Of a stretch of 64,000 nucleotides of DNA, positions 1 to 10,026 are shown piece by piece (positions within the stretch are counted from its first letter, which is position 1; every line of letters starts with the position of its first letter). A program made the position numbers and the translations under genes. Origin of the DNA: Sulfurovum riftiae (lineage in GTDB: Bacteria; Campylobacterota; Campylobacteria; Campylobacterales; Sulfurovaceae); the NCBI RefSeq assembly GCF_001595645.1, contig NZ_LNKT01000001.1, positions 310,001 through 374,000 on the forward strand. The letters are read 5' to 3'. A model generated the notes under the pieces. It was given only the letters and a program-made list of their open reading frames with translations, did not search any database and was not told the DNA's origin.

Positions 1-107
1 TTGGAGAGATGGTCTATCTTGTTATCAATCTCCATAAATAAGAGAGCGATGTAGGCACTCTTGACATAATAGGGTTTGTCACTCGCAAGTATTTCTTGTC
101 TCTTTAT
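1..107 (-). other. Possible partial reading frame at the window edge
   Basis: The minus strand is open from about position 107 to the left edge and reads sensibly (it includes EILASDKPYYVKSAYIALL). No start codon with a ribosome binding site is visible upstream. A stop lies just before it, and a run of eight G (131-138) sits a little further upstream in the same direction. It may be the broken 3' part of a gene or chance. I do not recognise it. Confidence 0.25.
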
Positions 108-204
108 TTAGGCTTGTTGTTACCGTATGGGGGGGGATAGTCGAGCTTGTTAATGTGATGATAGAAGTGCCACCATCTGAATCATTTAGGTAAGGGATAA
201 TCGA

Positions 205-282
205 CTATTTTCTCTTTGTTTGCTCTTGGAGTACAGCGGTTACAACAGCGAGGGAAATGGCAGCGAGTTGTTTCCATGGCAT
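205..282 (-). CDS. Possible 25-residue small hydrophobic peptide
   Basis: A short frame starts at the ATG at 282-280 and ends at TAG 207-205. It is preceded by a very strong Shine-Dalgarno sequence (AAGGAGG about six bases before the ATG), far better than those of most genes here. The peptide begins MPWKQLAAISLAVVTAVLQE and ends in a basic tail, so it has one short hydrophobic stretch. Function is unknown. The rest of 1-532 shows only AT-rich DNA and the open frame at the left edge. Confidence 0.4.
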   Translation of the reverse strand: MPWKQLAAISLAVVTAVLQEQTKRK

Positions 283-532
283 TTTTTCCTCCTTGTAGAA
301 AAATTTTAAGCATAGTGCTTGCCTATAAGGATAGATACCAGTATTTGTAAGAGAAGTTCAGAGTATTTGGCAAGGTTACTGTAATAAACTATAGATCTTA
401 CATAAAAATACAATAAAACCATTTTGTGATAAGATAGAAGGAAAATAAACAGATTAGATATATTCAATAACAACAAAAAGAAGCCAAAGGTATGAAGTTG
501 TTGTAAATTTTGATTTCTTGAAAGGGTAGAGA

Positions 533-1681
533 ATGCTGATGCGATTTATGAATAGAGAACAGTTGTATGAAGAGGTATGGAGTAATCCTTTGACAAAACT
601 TTCTTTAAAATATAATCTTGCAACATATAAATTAAAAAAACTCTGTGATACTCTTTTGGTTCCTTTACCAAAAGTAGGGCATTGGTCCAAAATTGCATTT
701 GGAAAAAAAGTAGATGTACCACCTCTTCCTGCATATAATAGATGTCGACTAGAACCCAGAGATTCAACTTTTTTGAATAAAAAAACTGCACCTATTTTAC
801 CTACAAAGATAACCGTTAAAAAAAAGTTTACTTATGGTATCAAGGTAAAGAAAAATTTGACAAAACCACATCCAATTACGGTAAAAACACGTGATGGATT
901 AAAAAGATGTAAGACGGATGAATATGGTATGAAAAAACCCTGGGGAGGTGGATTCGACCTGAGGGTTTCAAAGGTTAATGAACGAAGAGCACTCCTTATT
1001 ATAGATACCTTATGTAAATGGTTTGAAAAAAACAATATAAAGATACATCTTCCTTTTGAGAGAAGCAATACAACAGAAGTAGTCATTGATAATCAGCGTA
1101 TTAGAATAAAAATCGAAGAGAAGTCAAAGTTAACAGGAAAAACCTTAACAGAAAGATGGAGTGGATATGAGTACTATACACGTGAATATACACCGACTGA
1201 ACAGCTTGCCCTTGTTATAGATAATTATTGTTGGGGGTGTTCGATCCGTAAGGTATGGCGTGATGGAAAAACCAGTAAGATAGAAGAGAAACTTGATGAG
1301 TTTGTTGCGGCACTGTTTCAACATGCAGAATATGAAAAAGCACGAGAGTTGCGTCTTGAAGCAGAAAGAATAGAAAGAGAAAAACAGCAGAGACTCAAAA
1401 AATATCATGATGCCTGTACTAAGCTGGAACAGGAAATGCTTAATGACTTGGTACAGCAGAGTAAAAATGCAACGTATAGTAGAGAGCTTTATAAGTATAT
1501 AGATGAAGTAAAACAAAAAGCAAAACTTGAATACAAAAATGCCGAGTATCCTGAAGGGTTAATAAATTGGATAAGCTGGGCGGAGAACCATGCCCGTGAG
1601 TTGGATCCGCTTAGTAAAGGTCTGCCTACCTATCGGAAGGCAACGGAGATTATTGATATTGAGGATATGGATAAATACTAA
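533..1681 (+). CDS. Unrecognised 382-aa protein with HTH-like N-terminus and coiled coil
   Basis: The first 60 residues carry a motif (REQLYEEVWSNPLTKLSLKY, then a VPLPKVGHWSK segment) that I associate with a widespread uncharacterised family whose N-terminus looks like a helix-turn-helix. The middle (about 130-240) looks globular. Residues about 265-345 are rich in E, K, R and L and should form a coiled coil. Three in-frame ATGs (533, 539, 548) follow a GAAAGGG sequence, and 548 (MNREQ) is an equally good start. The gene is much richer in AT than the housekeeping genes to its right and stands alone, which suggests horizontal acquisition. No function is claimed. Confidence 0.75.
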   Translation: MLMRFMNREQLYEEVWSNPLTKLSLKYNLATYKLKKLCDTLLVPLPKVGHWSKIAFGKKVDVPPLPAYNRCRLEPRDSTFLNKKTAPILPTKITVKKKFTYGIKVKKNLTKPHPITVKTRDGLKRCKTDEYGMKKPWGGGFDLRVSKVNERRALLIIDTLCKWFEKNNIKIHLPFERSNTTEVVIDNQRIRIKIEEKSKLTGKTLTERWSGYEYYTREYTPTEQLALVIDNYCWGCSIRKVWRDGKTSKIEEKLDEFVAALFQHAEYEKARELRLEAERIEREKQQRLKKYHDACTKLEQEMLNDLVQQSKNATYSRELYKYIDEVKQKAKLEYKNAEYPEGLINWISWAENHARELDPLSKGLPTYRKATEIIDIEDMDKY

Positions 1682-1692
1682 ATAGATTGTAG

Positions 1693-1779
1693 ATGTTGTA
1701 AAATATTTTTATTCTGCAGAGTTTGTCAAATATAAACCATTTTGATTAATTGTTGTAAAAAAATGTTGTAAAATATTTT
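1693..1779. repeat. Direct repeat pair downstream of the accessory gene
   Basis: The 17-base sequence ATGTTGTAAAATATTTT occurs at 1693-1709 and 1763-1779. A shorter relative (TTGTTGTAAA) lies at about 1750, and a similar GTTGTTGTAAATTTTGAT sequence precedes the accessory gene near 499. The copies bracket the gene and lie next to a tRNA. They could be regulatory iterons or remnants of an insertion. Confidence 0.5.
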
Positions 1780-1819
1780 AGAAATACTTTAATATACCGT
1801 TATATGGGGATGAAGTAAG

Positions 1820-1896
1820 TGGTGGGTCCTCGGGGACTCGAACCCCGGACCACTCGGTTATGAGCCGAGTGCTCTAACCAGCTGAGCTAAAGACCC
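1820..1896 (-). tRNA. tRNA with CAU anticodon (Ile2 or elongator Met)
   Basis: A 77-base cloverleaf including an encoded CCA. The acceptor stem GGGTCTT pairs with AGGACCC (one G-U), the T stem is CGGGG/CCCCG, and the anticodon loop is CTCATAA. The anticodon stem (CGG..CCG around CTCATAA) resembles the isoleucine-2 tRNA whose C34 is changed to lysidine by TilS, more than elongator methionine tRNA. Identity elements cannot settle this by eye. It ends three bases from the rodA stop codon, on the same strand. Confidence 0.9.
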
Positions 1897-1899
1897 TCA

Positions 1900-3039
1900 T
1901 TAGGCAGGTTTGCCTTTTGTTTGCATGGTTATTTTTGCGTCAGAAGTATAGCGATTGTAGTCTTTGAAGGCAATTAAATTCTGTAGAATCCCGAAAATTA
2001 CAGCGAAAATGATGAAAGAGGTTCCCCCGTGGCTGAACATCGGCAGCGGGAGGCCTACGACGGGGGCCAGGCCGATGATCATGAAGATATTGACCCCCAT
2101 ATAGACGAAGAAGAGCCATGCCAGTCCTGCAGAGAAGGTCTTGATGAGATAGTCCCTTGAATATTTGGCCGAGAGATAGAGCAGGTGCAGGATAAGCAGG
2201 ATGTACAGAGAGATGACCGTAACCATCCCTTTAAGGCCGAATCTCTCTCCCAGGTAGGCAAAGATGAAGTCAGTGGAAGAGACCGGCAGGAACTTGAGCT
2301 GTGTCTGTGTAGCATTTTCTTTGCTCTGTCCTTCAATACCACCCGAACCAATGGCGATGAGTGCCTGTCTTACCTGGTAGCTCGGTTTGTTGATCATGTC
2401 ATGGATACGCTTTTTCTGATAGGGTTTAAGGCCATGCTCATAGACAAGAGGTGCACCGGCACCCGCCAGTATGAGAAGGGTGACCCAGATCTTCCAGTCG
2501 ATACCGATGATGAAGAGGATACCGTAACCGGTAATAAGGAGTACCAGTGCCGTTCCCAGGTCAGGCTCCTTGGCGATGATGACAAAGGGGATGATGATGA
2601 CCAGGGAGAGGACAAAGAAGCCTATGAGGCCGTACCCGCTTCTTGGAGGTGGTTTTCTGGAAATGAGGTAGGCAAGCAGCATGATGACGTTGACCTTGAT
2701 GAACTCCGAGGGCTGGATGGTGACACCGATACCGGGGATCTCGATCCATCTTTGGGCACCCAGGACACTTTTACCGACAAACTCAACGGCAACGAGCAGC
2801 GCAAGGTTGACAATGTAGAAGAGTGGGGCGAACCACCAGAGTATACGTCTCCATGGGATCAGAGATGAGACAACGAAAGCAACGGCAGCGATACCGTAGT
2901 AGATCATCTGTTTCTGGAAAAGGTGTTCATTGATCTCGTAAATGAGGTAGGAGGATATGAAAAAGAGCGGGAAGAGCTGCAGCATGAGCAGATAGGAAAA
3001 GTTCTTGAAAATCCGTTTGTCATAATCGAACATGTGCAA
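1900..3039 (-). CDS. rodA: Rod-shape-determining SEDS glycosyltransferase RodA
   Basis: A 379-residue polytopic inner-membrane protein of the SEDS family (RodA/FtsW/SpoVE), which polymerises lipid II into glycan strands in the elongasome together with a class B PBP. Visible family motifs are QPSE (about 109-112), KEPDLGTA (157-164), the STDF segment holding the expected catalytic aspartate (about D257), and the late PLPMFSHGGTSF loop. About ten membrane segments are apparent. Length and N-terminal cytoplasmic stub are typical of RodA rather than FtsW. It is transcribed divergently from pgeF. Confidence 0.93.
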   Translation of the reverse strand: MHMFDYDKRIFKNFSYLLMLQLFPLFFISSYLIYEINEHLFQKQMIYYGIAAVAFVVSSLIPWRRILWWFAPLFYIVNLALLVAVEFVGKSVLGAQRWIEIPGIGVTIQPSEFIKVNVIMLLAYLISRKPPPRSGYGLIGFFVLSLVIIIPFVIIAKEPDLGTALVLLITGYGILFIIGIDWKIWVTLLILAGAGAPLVYEHGLKPYQKKRIHDMINKPSYQVRQALIAIGSGGIEGQSKENATQTQLKFLPVSSTDFIFAYLGERFGLKGMVTVISLYILLILHLLYLSAKYSRDYLIKTFSAGLAWLFFVYMGVNIFMIIGLAPVVGLPLPMFSHGGTSFIIFAVIFGILQNLIAFKDYNRYTSDAKITMQTKGKPA

Positions 3040-3085
3040 CCCTGAATTTTTAGGGTATTATATCGAAAAGGAACTAAGGATAGGA

Positions 3086-3847
3086 ATGATCGATTTTTAC
3101 CGCTTTAAAAATCTCTCAAATGAACCTGACTGTATGCATGCTGTCACCAAAAAAGATCCGAACGAACCCTATGCTTTGAGTCTGGCTCTGCATACGGGTG
3201 AGGCATTGGATGAGATCGTTGCCAACCGGCAAAAGATCATTGAAGAACTTGATCTGGCAGAAAAGACATATTTTGTGGTTGCTGAGCAGACACACAGTGA
3301 CAATATTACGGTGATCACTCAGACCGGGACAAAAGGATGGGAAGCACTTGAGGATGCTGTTGCTGAGAGTGATGCGCTGATCACCGATCTTCCCGGTGTG
3401 ATGCTGGCGATATTGACAGCGGACTGTGTGCCGATACTCCTCTTCGATAGAAAGAAAAAAGTGGCAGCGGCAGTACATGCGGGATGGAAAGGGACACGTT
3501 CTCAGATCGTTCTCAAAACGGTACGTAAAATGGTAGAAGTTTACGGATCCGATCCTGCAGATATACTTGCAGGGATCGCCCCTTCCATAGGGATATGCTG
3601 TTATGAAGTGGGTGAGGAGGTGGCAAAACATTTCGTTGACATACCTGAAGCTTTGAGTCAAAAAGGTGAAAAGTATATGCTTGATCTGCCAGCCGTCAAT
3701 CATTATCAGCTTCTCAAAGCAGGTCTTTTGGAACAGAATATAGAGCTCAGTGGGGTCTGTACAGCCTGTGAAGTGGAGAGTTTTTTCTCCTACAGGAAAG
3801 AAGAGGGATGCAGTGGAAGGTTCATGAGTTTGATAGGTGTACGCTGA
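3086..3847 (+). CDS. pgeF: Peptidoglycan editing factor PgeF (YfiH/DUF152 family)
   Basis: A 253-residue protein of the multicopper-oxidase-fold YfiH family. In other bacteria this enzyme removes misincorporated residues from cytoplasmic muropeptide precursors, and related proteins are called polyphenol or purine nucleoside-cleaving enzymes. The expected metal ligands are visible: H70 in EQTHSDN, C114 in TADCVPILLFD and H131 in VHAGWKGT. I use the ATG at 3086 rather than an upstream in-frame ATG at 3032, because 3086 has an AAGGAT ribosome binding site and avoids overlap with the divergent rodA start. It abuts the convergent ndh stop. Confidence 0.88.
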   Translation: MIDFYRFKNLSNEPDCMHAVTKKDPNEPYALSLALHTGEALDEIVANRQKIIEELDLAEKTYFVVAEQTHSDNITVITQTGTKGWEALEDAVAESDALITDLPGVMLAILTADCVPILLFDRKKKVAAAVHAGWKGTRSQIVLKTVRKMVEVYGSDPADILAGIAPSIGICCYEVGEEVAKHFVDIPEALSQKGEKYMLDLPAVNHYQLLKAGLLEQNIELSGVCTACEVESFFSYRKEEGCSGRFMSLIGVR

Positions 3848-5044
3848 TCAGATCTGACAGCTTTCGATCTTTTTGAACCCTTTGTGTGCCAGCCACCAAA
3901 GCGGCCATTTGTAGAATTTCTCGATCATTTTTTTGGTCAGATAGGCCGGATAGCCTGAAAAACGGATGAATTTCATATCGATCGCTGCATACCTGCCGCC
4001 CAGTGCGATAGCGATACCTTCGATACGCAGATCAGCTTTTTTCAGAGGCTTGTCTTCACGTTGGCGTATGATGTTCTCTGCTGCCACTGTACCGCTTCCT
4101 ATGGCCGTCATGGCTGTAGGAGGCAGGATATTTCCCTTTTTGTCTTTCAGTTCGGCGGCATCGCCTATGACATAAACGTCATCATGGTCAGTAGATCGCA
4201 TATATGCATCGACAAGGATCTGACCTTTTTTGTTCTTCCTCGCCTCGAATGTTTCCAGTGCCGGATTGATGGCCGTACCTCCGGCAAAGATCATGAAGTC
4301 AAATGCGATCCGCTCTCCATTGGTCATGACGACCTCATGGTTCTCAATGGAGGCGATACGGCATTGTGTATGGACATTGACCCTGAGCGCGGCAAGTCTT
4401 TTGGTGGTGATCTCTATGATCTTCGGATGCATGCCGTGCAATACATGCTCTCTGCTGGCAATGAGGTGTATCTTGAGTGTCTCACAGGAGAGGGTGTTGC
4501 TTCGGTAGTAGTGGTTGAAGAAGTGCTGCATGCTTGCTGCGATCTCCACCCCGGAGAGTCCGGCCCCTCCAATGACGATGTTGAAATTCTCTTGGGCATG
4601 TTTGGCCGACTCCAGCCTTTTGTAGAGTTCATCCTGGAAGAAGCGGTTCAGCCTGAGTGCACCTCTGAAGCTTTTTGCCCCGCTGGAGTAGTTGTAGACC
4701 TGTGTGTCACACTCGAAACGTTTGGTCACACAGCCCAGGGCTATGATGAGGCTGTCATAAGTCTCTGTACCCTCATCAAGCTGAAGTGTCTTGTTGATGG
4801 GGTCTATGGCTTTGAGCGCTGTGTGCCTGAATGTCACGTTTTCATAGTTAGCGCAGAGGGAAGAGAGGTTGACGATGGTGTTGTCGAAGTAGGTGTCTCC
4901 GGCAATAAGTTCATAGCCTTCGGTCTGCAGATAGTGGTAGGGGTGCCGGTCTATGAGTGTGATGCGGATATGCGGATCTCTCTGCAGTTTTCTAAGTGCT
5001 GCTATACCGCCGTAACTGCCGCCGATTATGACTACGTGATGCAT
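3848..5044 (-). CDS. ndh: Type II NADH:quinone oxidoreductase-like flavoprotein
   Basis: A 398-residue two-dinucleotide-binding flavoprotein. The FAD site is GGSYGG (8-13), a second Rossmann motif is in VIGGAGLSGVE near 160, and the late FAD motif is in DVYVIGDAAELK. The hydrophobic, basic C-terminus (KWPLWWLAHKGFKK) fits a membrane-anchoring end as in NDH-2. It would oxidise NADH and reduce quinone without proton pumping. A sulfide:quinone oxidoreductase or other relative is possible, but the catalytic cysteine pattern of SQR is not evident. It is relevant that the complex I encoded at 34.9-44.3 kb lacks an NADH module. Confidence 0.75.
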   Translation of the reverse strand: MHHVVIIGGSYGGIAALRKLQRDPHIRITLIDRHPYHYLQTEGYELIAGDTYFDNTIVNLSSLCANYENVTFRHTALKAIDPINKTLQLDEGTETYDSLIIALGCVTKRFECDTQVYNYSSGAKSFRGALRLNRFFQDELYKRLESAKHAQENFNIVIGGAGLSGVEIAASMQHFFNHYYRSNTLSCETLKIHLIASREHVLHGMHPKIIEITTKRLAALRVNVHTQCRIASIENHEVVMTNGERIAFDFMIFAGGTAINPALETFEARKNKKGQILVDAYMRSTDHDDVYVIGDAAELKDKKGNILPPTAMTAIGSGTVAAENIIRQREDKPLKKADLRIEGIAIALGGRYAAIDMKFIRFSGYPAYLTKKMIEKFYKWPLWWLAHKGFKKIESCQI

Positions 5045-5115
5045 CCCGTGGACCTTTCGTGTTTTGGTCCAGTATAGTCAAAAGTGCGTGCAGAAAGTGT
5101 GTATCTGTATCTGGA

Positions 5116-5832
5116 TCAGCGAAAGACATCGGCACTGGTATCACAATGCAGTGTCAGTTCGTAGAGCCACTGCTGCAGGGGGAACATCTCTTCGTATATC
5201 TTGAAATTCCTATCTATGATCGCTTCGGAGTGGAAGGTCTCATCGGGAGGGAAGGTGGTATAGGCATAGATGGCACCCATGCGGTAGAGGTAACTGTGGC
5301 TGTCTGTAGCATCGCAACCCCTTGGCATACGTTTGTATTTTGGGTCTGGCAGTGCATACCCTTTGGCTTGCAGCGCTTCGAGTATATTGTGAAGTTCACT
5401 GCGCCGTTCATCGTTCTGAATGTATTCCCTGTAGGTAGAAAGCAGTGTTGGTTTGAAGTTCCGTATGCCTGTTGCGACAAAGACCTCGAACGGGTCGTAA
5501 TGCATGTAGAAAGAGCTGCTCTGCATACGGTGGCCGCCTCCCTGCCAGAAGATGATGCCGATGCGTGTTTTGATGGGATCGTCCAGGTGGAAGCGGGCAT
5601 CACGGTAGATACGGAAGAGTGATTTGTTCGTTTTGGGAACGGCATTGATGGTAGGCACAAGGATCTGCAAATGTTCGCCCATCTCTTCGACATAGGCTCT
5701 GTTGGGTGTTACGATGAAACGTTCATACTCTTCCCTGTGTGCATCAAGCCACTCTTTGGAGTTGTTGATGATGATCTGGTTGAGAAAATCCAGCCCCTCT
5801 TTGGGAAAGCCGGCAAAGTGTGAAGCCTCCAT
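5116..5832 (-). CDS. DUF2461 (TIGR02453) family protein
   Basis: A 238-residue soluble protein. The order FPKEGLDFLNQI, NSKEWLDAHREEYE, KTNKSLFRIYRDARFH and the glycine/aromatic RIGIIFWQGGG segment are hallmarks of the DUF2461 family, found in many bacteria without a known reaction. It lies five bases downstream of the carboxynorspermidine dehydrogenase gene on the same strand, so the two are probably co-transcribed. No catalytic role is claimed. Confidence 0.85.
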   Translation of the reverse strand: MEASHFAGFPKEGLDFLNQIIINNSKEWLDAHREEYERFIVTPNRAYVEEMGEHLQILVPTINAVPKTNKSLFRIYRDARFHLDDPIKTRIGIIFWQGGGHRMQSSSFYMHYDPFEVFVATGIRNFKPTLLSTYREYIQNDERRSELHNILEALQAKGYALPDPKYKRMPRGCDATDSHSYLYRMGAIYAYTTFPPDETFHSEAIIDRNFKIYEEMFPLQQWLYELTLHCDTSADVFR

Positions 5833-5837
5833 GGGTA

Positions 5838-7073
<1,236 letters not shown>

Positions 7074-7145
7074 GGGAACTCCTGAATAGTCTAGATACGT
7101 CCCGTACTATAGCATAAGGACGGAAATCAGTTTTCCATAATTTTA

Positions 7146-8078
7146 TCACAAATAGTAGTGATTTATGACATAGCCCAGTACAAAAAGCAGAGGAATGAAG
7201 AGCAGGGTGCTCAGCAGTATGAGGGTGGTGACATCTTTGGGGCGGCAGTCGTAGAGTGAGGCCAGGTTGATATTGGCGACGGCAAGCGGGGTCATCATCT
7301 CCATGAAAATGACACCCTGTACAAAGAGAGGCAAATTGGTCAGTGAGAGTATAAGTGCTGTGGCTGCAGGAACGATGATGAACTTCTGGCTCATCGTCCC
7401 TATAAAGAGTTTTGGATGCAGTTCCCTGATGCGAATACCCTGAAGGAACGTACCCAGGAGGAAAAGCTGCAGTACGATACCGGCATAGGCACCCATTTTG
7501 AAGAACTCTTCTATTTCAGGTGAGAGTTGTATATTGTTTATATTTATTAATATTGCAACAGCTGAGGCCGGTATGATGGGGATCTTGATGATGTTGAAGA
7601 GCGATGCTTTGATACTGAAGGATCCGCGCGAGTAGATATAGACCCCTATGATGTAGACCACAAAGACATTGGCAATATTGATGAGTGTGGTATAGATGAC
7701 ACTCTGTTCTCCGAAAAGGGCGATACCCAGAGGGATGCCTATATTCCCGGTATTGCCTACAAACCCGGCTATGGAGAAGATGGCACGCTTTTTGATATCT
7801 GTAAATATTAATCTGCTCAAAAGAATGGTTGGAAGCAGCAGAGCAAGGATGATCGCCAGGTAAAGCAGCGGCACATAGATATGTTCCGTATGCAGTTTGG
7901 CGGTACTGAAGCCCCAGATGGTGACAAAGGGCTGCAGAAAATAGACAGACATCAGTGTCAGTGTTTTGGTACTCATATCTTCCTTGAATATACGCTTGGA
8001 AAGGTAGCCCAGCAGTATGAAGACATAGACGAAGAGTATGGAGAGAAGTGTGCTTATCATGAATGTGATTATAGCCAA
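7146..8078 (-). CDS. Auxin efflux carrier (AEC) family transporter
   Basis: A 310-residue integral membrane protein with about ten hydrophobic segments arranged as two five-helix halves. The mid-protein GFVGNTGNIGIPLGIALFGE motif is characteristic of AEC/BASS-fold permeases such as MleP and MdcF. The substrate is unknown; bacterial members move malate, malonate and other organic anions. It is separated by 72 bases from the downstream dehydrogenase gene on the same strand. A heptad repeat lies just upstream of its start. Confidence 0.82.
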   Translation of the reverse strand: MAIITFMISTLLSILFVYVFILLGYLSKRIFKEDMSTKTLTLMSVYFLQPFVTIWGFSTAKLHTEHIYVPLLYLAIILALLLPTILLSRLIFTDIKKRAIFSIAGFVGNTGNIGIPLGIALFGEQSVIYTTLINIANVFVVYIIGVYIYSRGSFSIKASLFNIIKIPIIPASAVAILININNIQLSPEIEEFFKMGAYAGIVLQLFLLGTFLQGIRIRELHPKLFIGTMSQKFIIVPAATALILSLTNLPLFVQGVIFMEMMTPLAVANINLASLYDCRPKDVTTLILLSTLLFIPLLFVLGYVINHYYL

Positions 8079-8082
8079 GGAA

Positions 8083-8112
8083 TTAGGAATTAGGAATTAA
8101 AAATGGAATTAA
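8083..8112. repeat. Heptanucleotide tandem repeat (GGAATTA)n
   Basis: The sequence reads GGAATTA three times in a row (about 8083-8103) and then continues as an imperfect AATGGAATTAAGG. It sits in the 94-base gap between the divergent AEC carrier and DedA genes. The period of seven matches the GAGTGAA-type repeats at 19.1 and 19.3 kb. Confidence 0.7.
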
Positions 8113-8172
8113 GGGTGAATTTGATTAATGAAATTTGGATATGATTCATCAATTGAATTTTAGGATATAATT

Positions 8173-8727
8173 ATGGATTTTTCTTCTCTGGAGACCTGGG
8201 GATACCTCGCGGTGGCATTCTTCTCTTTTGGCGGTTCGCTTTTCATCGTGGCAGCGGCGGGGGTCTTCTCTTTCATGGGACATATGGACCTGACAACAGC
8301 GCTGATCGTGGCGATGGTCGCCAACTTCATGGGAGACAATTTTCTCTTTTATCTGGGGAAGTACCACAAAAAGGACATTCGGCCCTACTATGCCAAGCAC
8401 AAACGAAAGGTGGCCCTTGCCACGCTCATCATGCGGAAGTACGGTGTGCTGGCGATCTTTATACAGAAGTTCCTTTACGGGGTGAAGACGCTGGTACCGA
8501 TCTCAATGGCACTTTCGAAGTTCGATTTCAAAAAGTTTATATTCTTTAATATATTCGCAACGATCATCTTTATCCTGACCATAGGATTAAGTGCCTATTA
8601 TGCGAGTGAAACGATCATCGCTTTCTTCTCTGTCATTGAAGAGAGGCCGTGGATCGCACCACTGGTAATGTTTGGGGTACTGGGCACATTGTGGTTCACA
8701 CTCAGCAGGATGACAAAAAAAAGATAA
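8173..8727 (+). CDS. DedA-family (VTT domain) membrane protein
   Basis: A 184-residue membrane protein of the DedA/VTT superfamily, which acts in flipping undecaprenyl phosphate or other lipids and supports membrane homeostasis. The central YLGKYHKKDI and KYGVLAIFIQKFLYGVKTLVP segments match the conserved G-x-x-x-R/K-FxPxxR-like region, although the usual arginine reads as K/Y in this protein. An AGGAT motif precedes the ATG. The TATAAT at 8166-8171 is too close to be its promoter if the annotated start is right. It is a single gene, divergent from the AEC carrier. Confidence 0.8.
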   Translation: MDFSSLETWGYLAVAFFSFGGSLFIVAAAGVFSFMGHMDLTTALIVAMVANFMGDNFLFYLGKYHKKDIRPYYAKHKRKVALATLIMRKYGVLAIFIQKFLYGVKTLVPISMALSKFDFKKFIFFNIFATIIFILTIGLSAYYASETIIAFFSVIEERPWIAPLVMFGVLGTLWFTLSRMTKKR

Positions 8728-8787
8728 GATTTAAAAAAGATAGAATGAAAGAGATGCACTCCCCATCCAAGGGAATGCAGGAATGGT

Positions 8788-9957
8788 TTACGCCTTTTTA
8801 CTCTTGACGAATTTTTCAATACGTCTGATACCCTCTCTGATAGTAGAGATATCGGTGGCAAAGGAGAATCTGAAATAGCCTTCCGAACCGAACCCTATAC
8901 CAGGAACGACTGCTACACCGACCTCCTGGAGCAGCTCTTTACAGAAGGTAATGGAGTCATTGCTGATATCTTTGATATTCACGAAAAGGTAGAAGGCCCC
9001 CTTAGGTCTGAGAACGCTCAGGCCGTCGATGGCATTCATGAGTTCTGTCGCCTCTTTGGCTCTTGCCTCGAACGCTGTTCTCATCATTTCGATCTCATCA
9101 TCGACTTCACCGTTAAGTGCCGGAATGGCTGCTTTTTGGGTGATTGAGTTGATGTTGGAGGTACTCTGGCTCTGCAGTTTGTTCATAACGGAGATGAGCT
9201 CCTTGTTCGGAGAAGCCAGGTAACCGAAACGCCAGCCGGTCATGGCAACTGACTTGCTCAGGCCGTTGATGGTCACGGTTCTTTGGAACATGTCTTCGGA
9301 GATACTTGCCGTTGCCGTAAACTCCACACCATATACCAGCTTTTCATACATTTCGTCACTTGCAATGATAATGTCCGTACCTTTGAGTACGTCTGCAATC
9401 GCTTCAAGTTCTTCTCTTGTGTAGACAGACCCTGTCGGATTGGACGGTGTGGTGAGAACGAGCATCTTTGTCTTTGGTGTGATTGCTTCCTGAAGCTGCT
9501 TTGCCGTGATCTTGAAGTTGTTGATCTCGTCTGTCTCTATGATGACTGGAACACCTTCCGAGTATTTAACCTGCTCGGGGTAGGTGACCCAGTACGGTGC
9601 GGGGATGATCACTTCGTCACCTTCGTTGATAAGTGCCTGGAAAAGGTTGAATAGCGAGTGCTTCGCTCCGTTGCTTACAATGATGTCCGAAGGGACATAT
9701 TCAAGTCCGTTGTCTCTTTTGAGCTTGCCTGCAATGGCTTCAAGCAGTTCGGGAATGCCCGGTACAGCTGTGTATTGTGTAAACCCTTCATTGATCGCTT
9801 TGATCGCTTCATCTTTGATCCGTCTCGGTGTCCCAAAATCAGGTTCACCTGCTGAGAAAGAGAGAATGTCTTTTCCCTCTGCTTTAAGGTCTCTTGCCAG
9901 TGAAGAGATGGCAATGGTCAATGATGACGATAGTGTCTGTATGCGGTCTGATAACAT
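8788..9957 (-). CDS. aspC: Aspartate aminotransferase (class I/II fold type I)
   Basis: A 389-residue PLP enzyme that interconverts aspartate and 2-oxoglutarate with oxaloacetate and glutamate. The PLP lysine is K235 in NGLSKSVAMTGWRFGY. Other signatures are the substrate-binding FSAGEPDFGTP (34-44), the TTPSNPTGS loop and IASDEMYEKLVY. Length and motifs fit the prokaryotic 1-beta subgroup (aspB/aspC). Gene order aspC-cysE-speA on one strand matches, to my recollection, Campylobacter jejuni. Confidence 0.93.
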   Translation of the reverse strand: MLSDRIQTLSSSLTIAISSLARDLKAEGKDILSFSAGEPDFGTPRRIKDEAIKAINEGFTQYTAVPGIPELLEAIAGKLKRDNGLEYVPSDIIVSNGAKHSLFNLFQALINEGDEVIIPAPYWVTYPEQVKYSEGVPVIIETDEINNFKITAKQLQEAITPKTKMLVLTTPSNPTGSVYTREELEAIADVLKGTDIIIASDEMYEKLVYGVEFTATASISEDMFQRTVTINGLSKSVAMTGWRFGYLASPNKELISVMNKLQSQSTSNINSITQKAAIPALNGEVDDEIEMMRTAFEARAKEATELMNAIDGLSVLRPKGAFYLFVNIKDISNDSITFCKELLQEVGVAVVPGIGFGSEGYFRFSFATDISTIREGIRRIEKFVKSKKA

Positions 9958-10026
9958 AAAAAGCCCTTAGGTTAAAATTTGGATATTATAGCCAAAAATG
10001 GTTTAGAAGTGCCCTTTGAAACGTTC

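Noticed and set aside
3032-3085. Upstream start for pgeF
   Set aside because: It would add 18 residues that overlap the divergent rodA start, has no ribosome site and is not part of the family fold.
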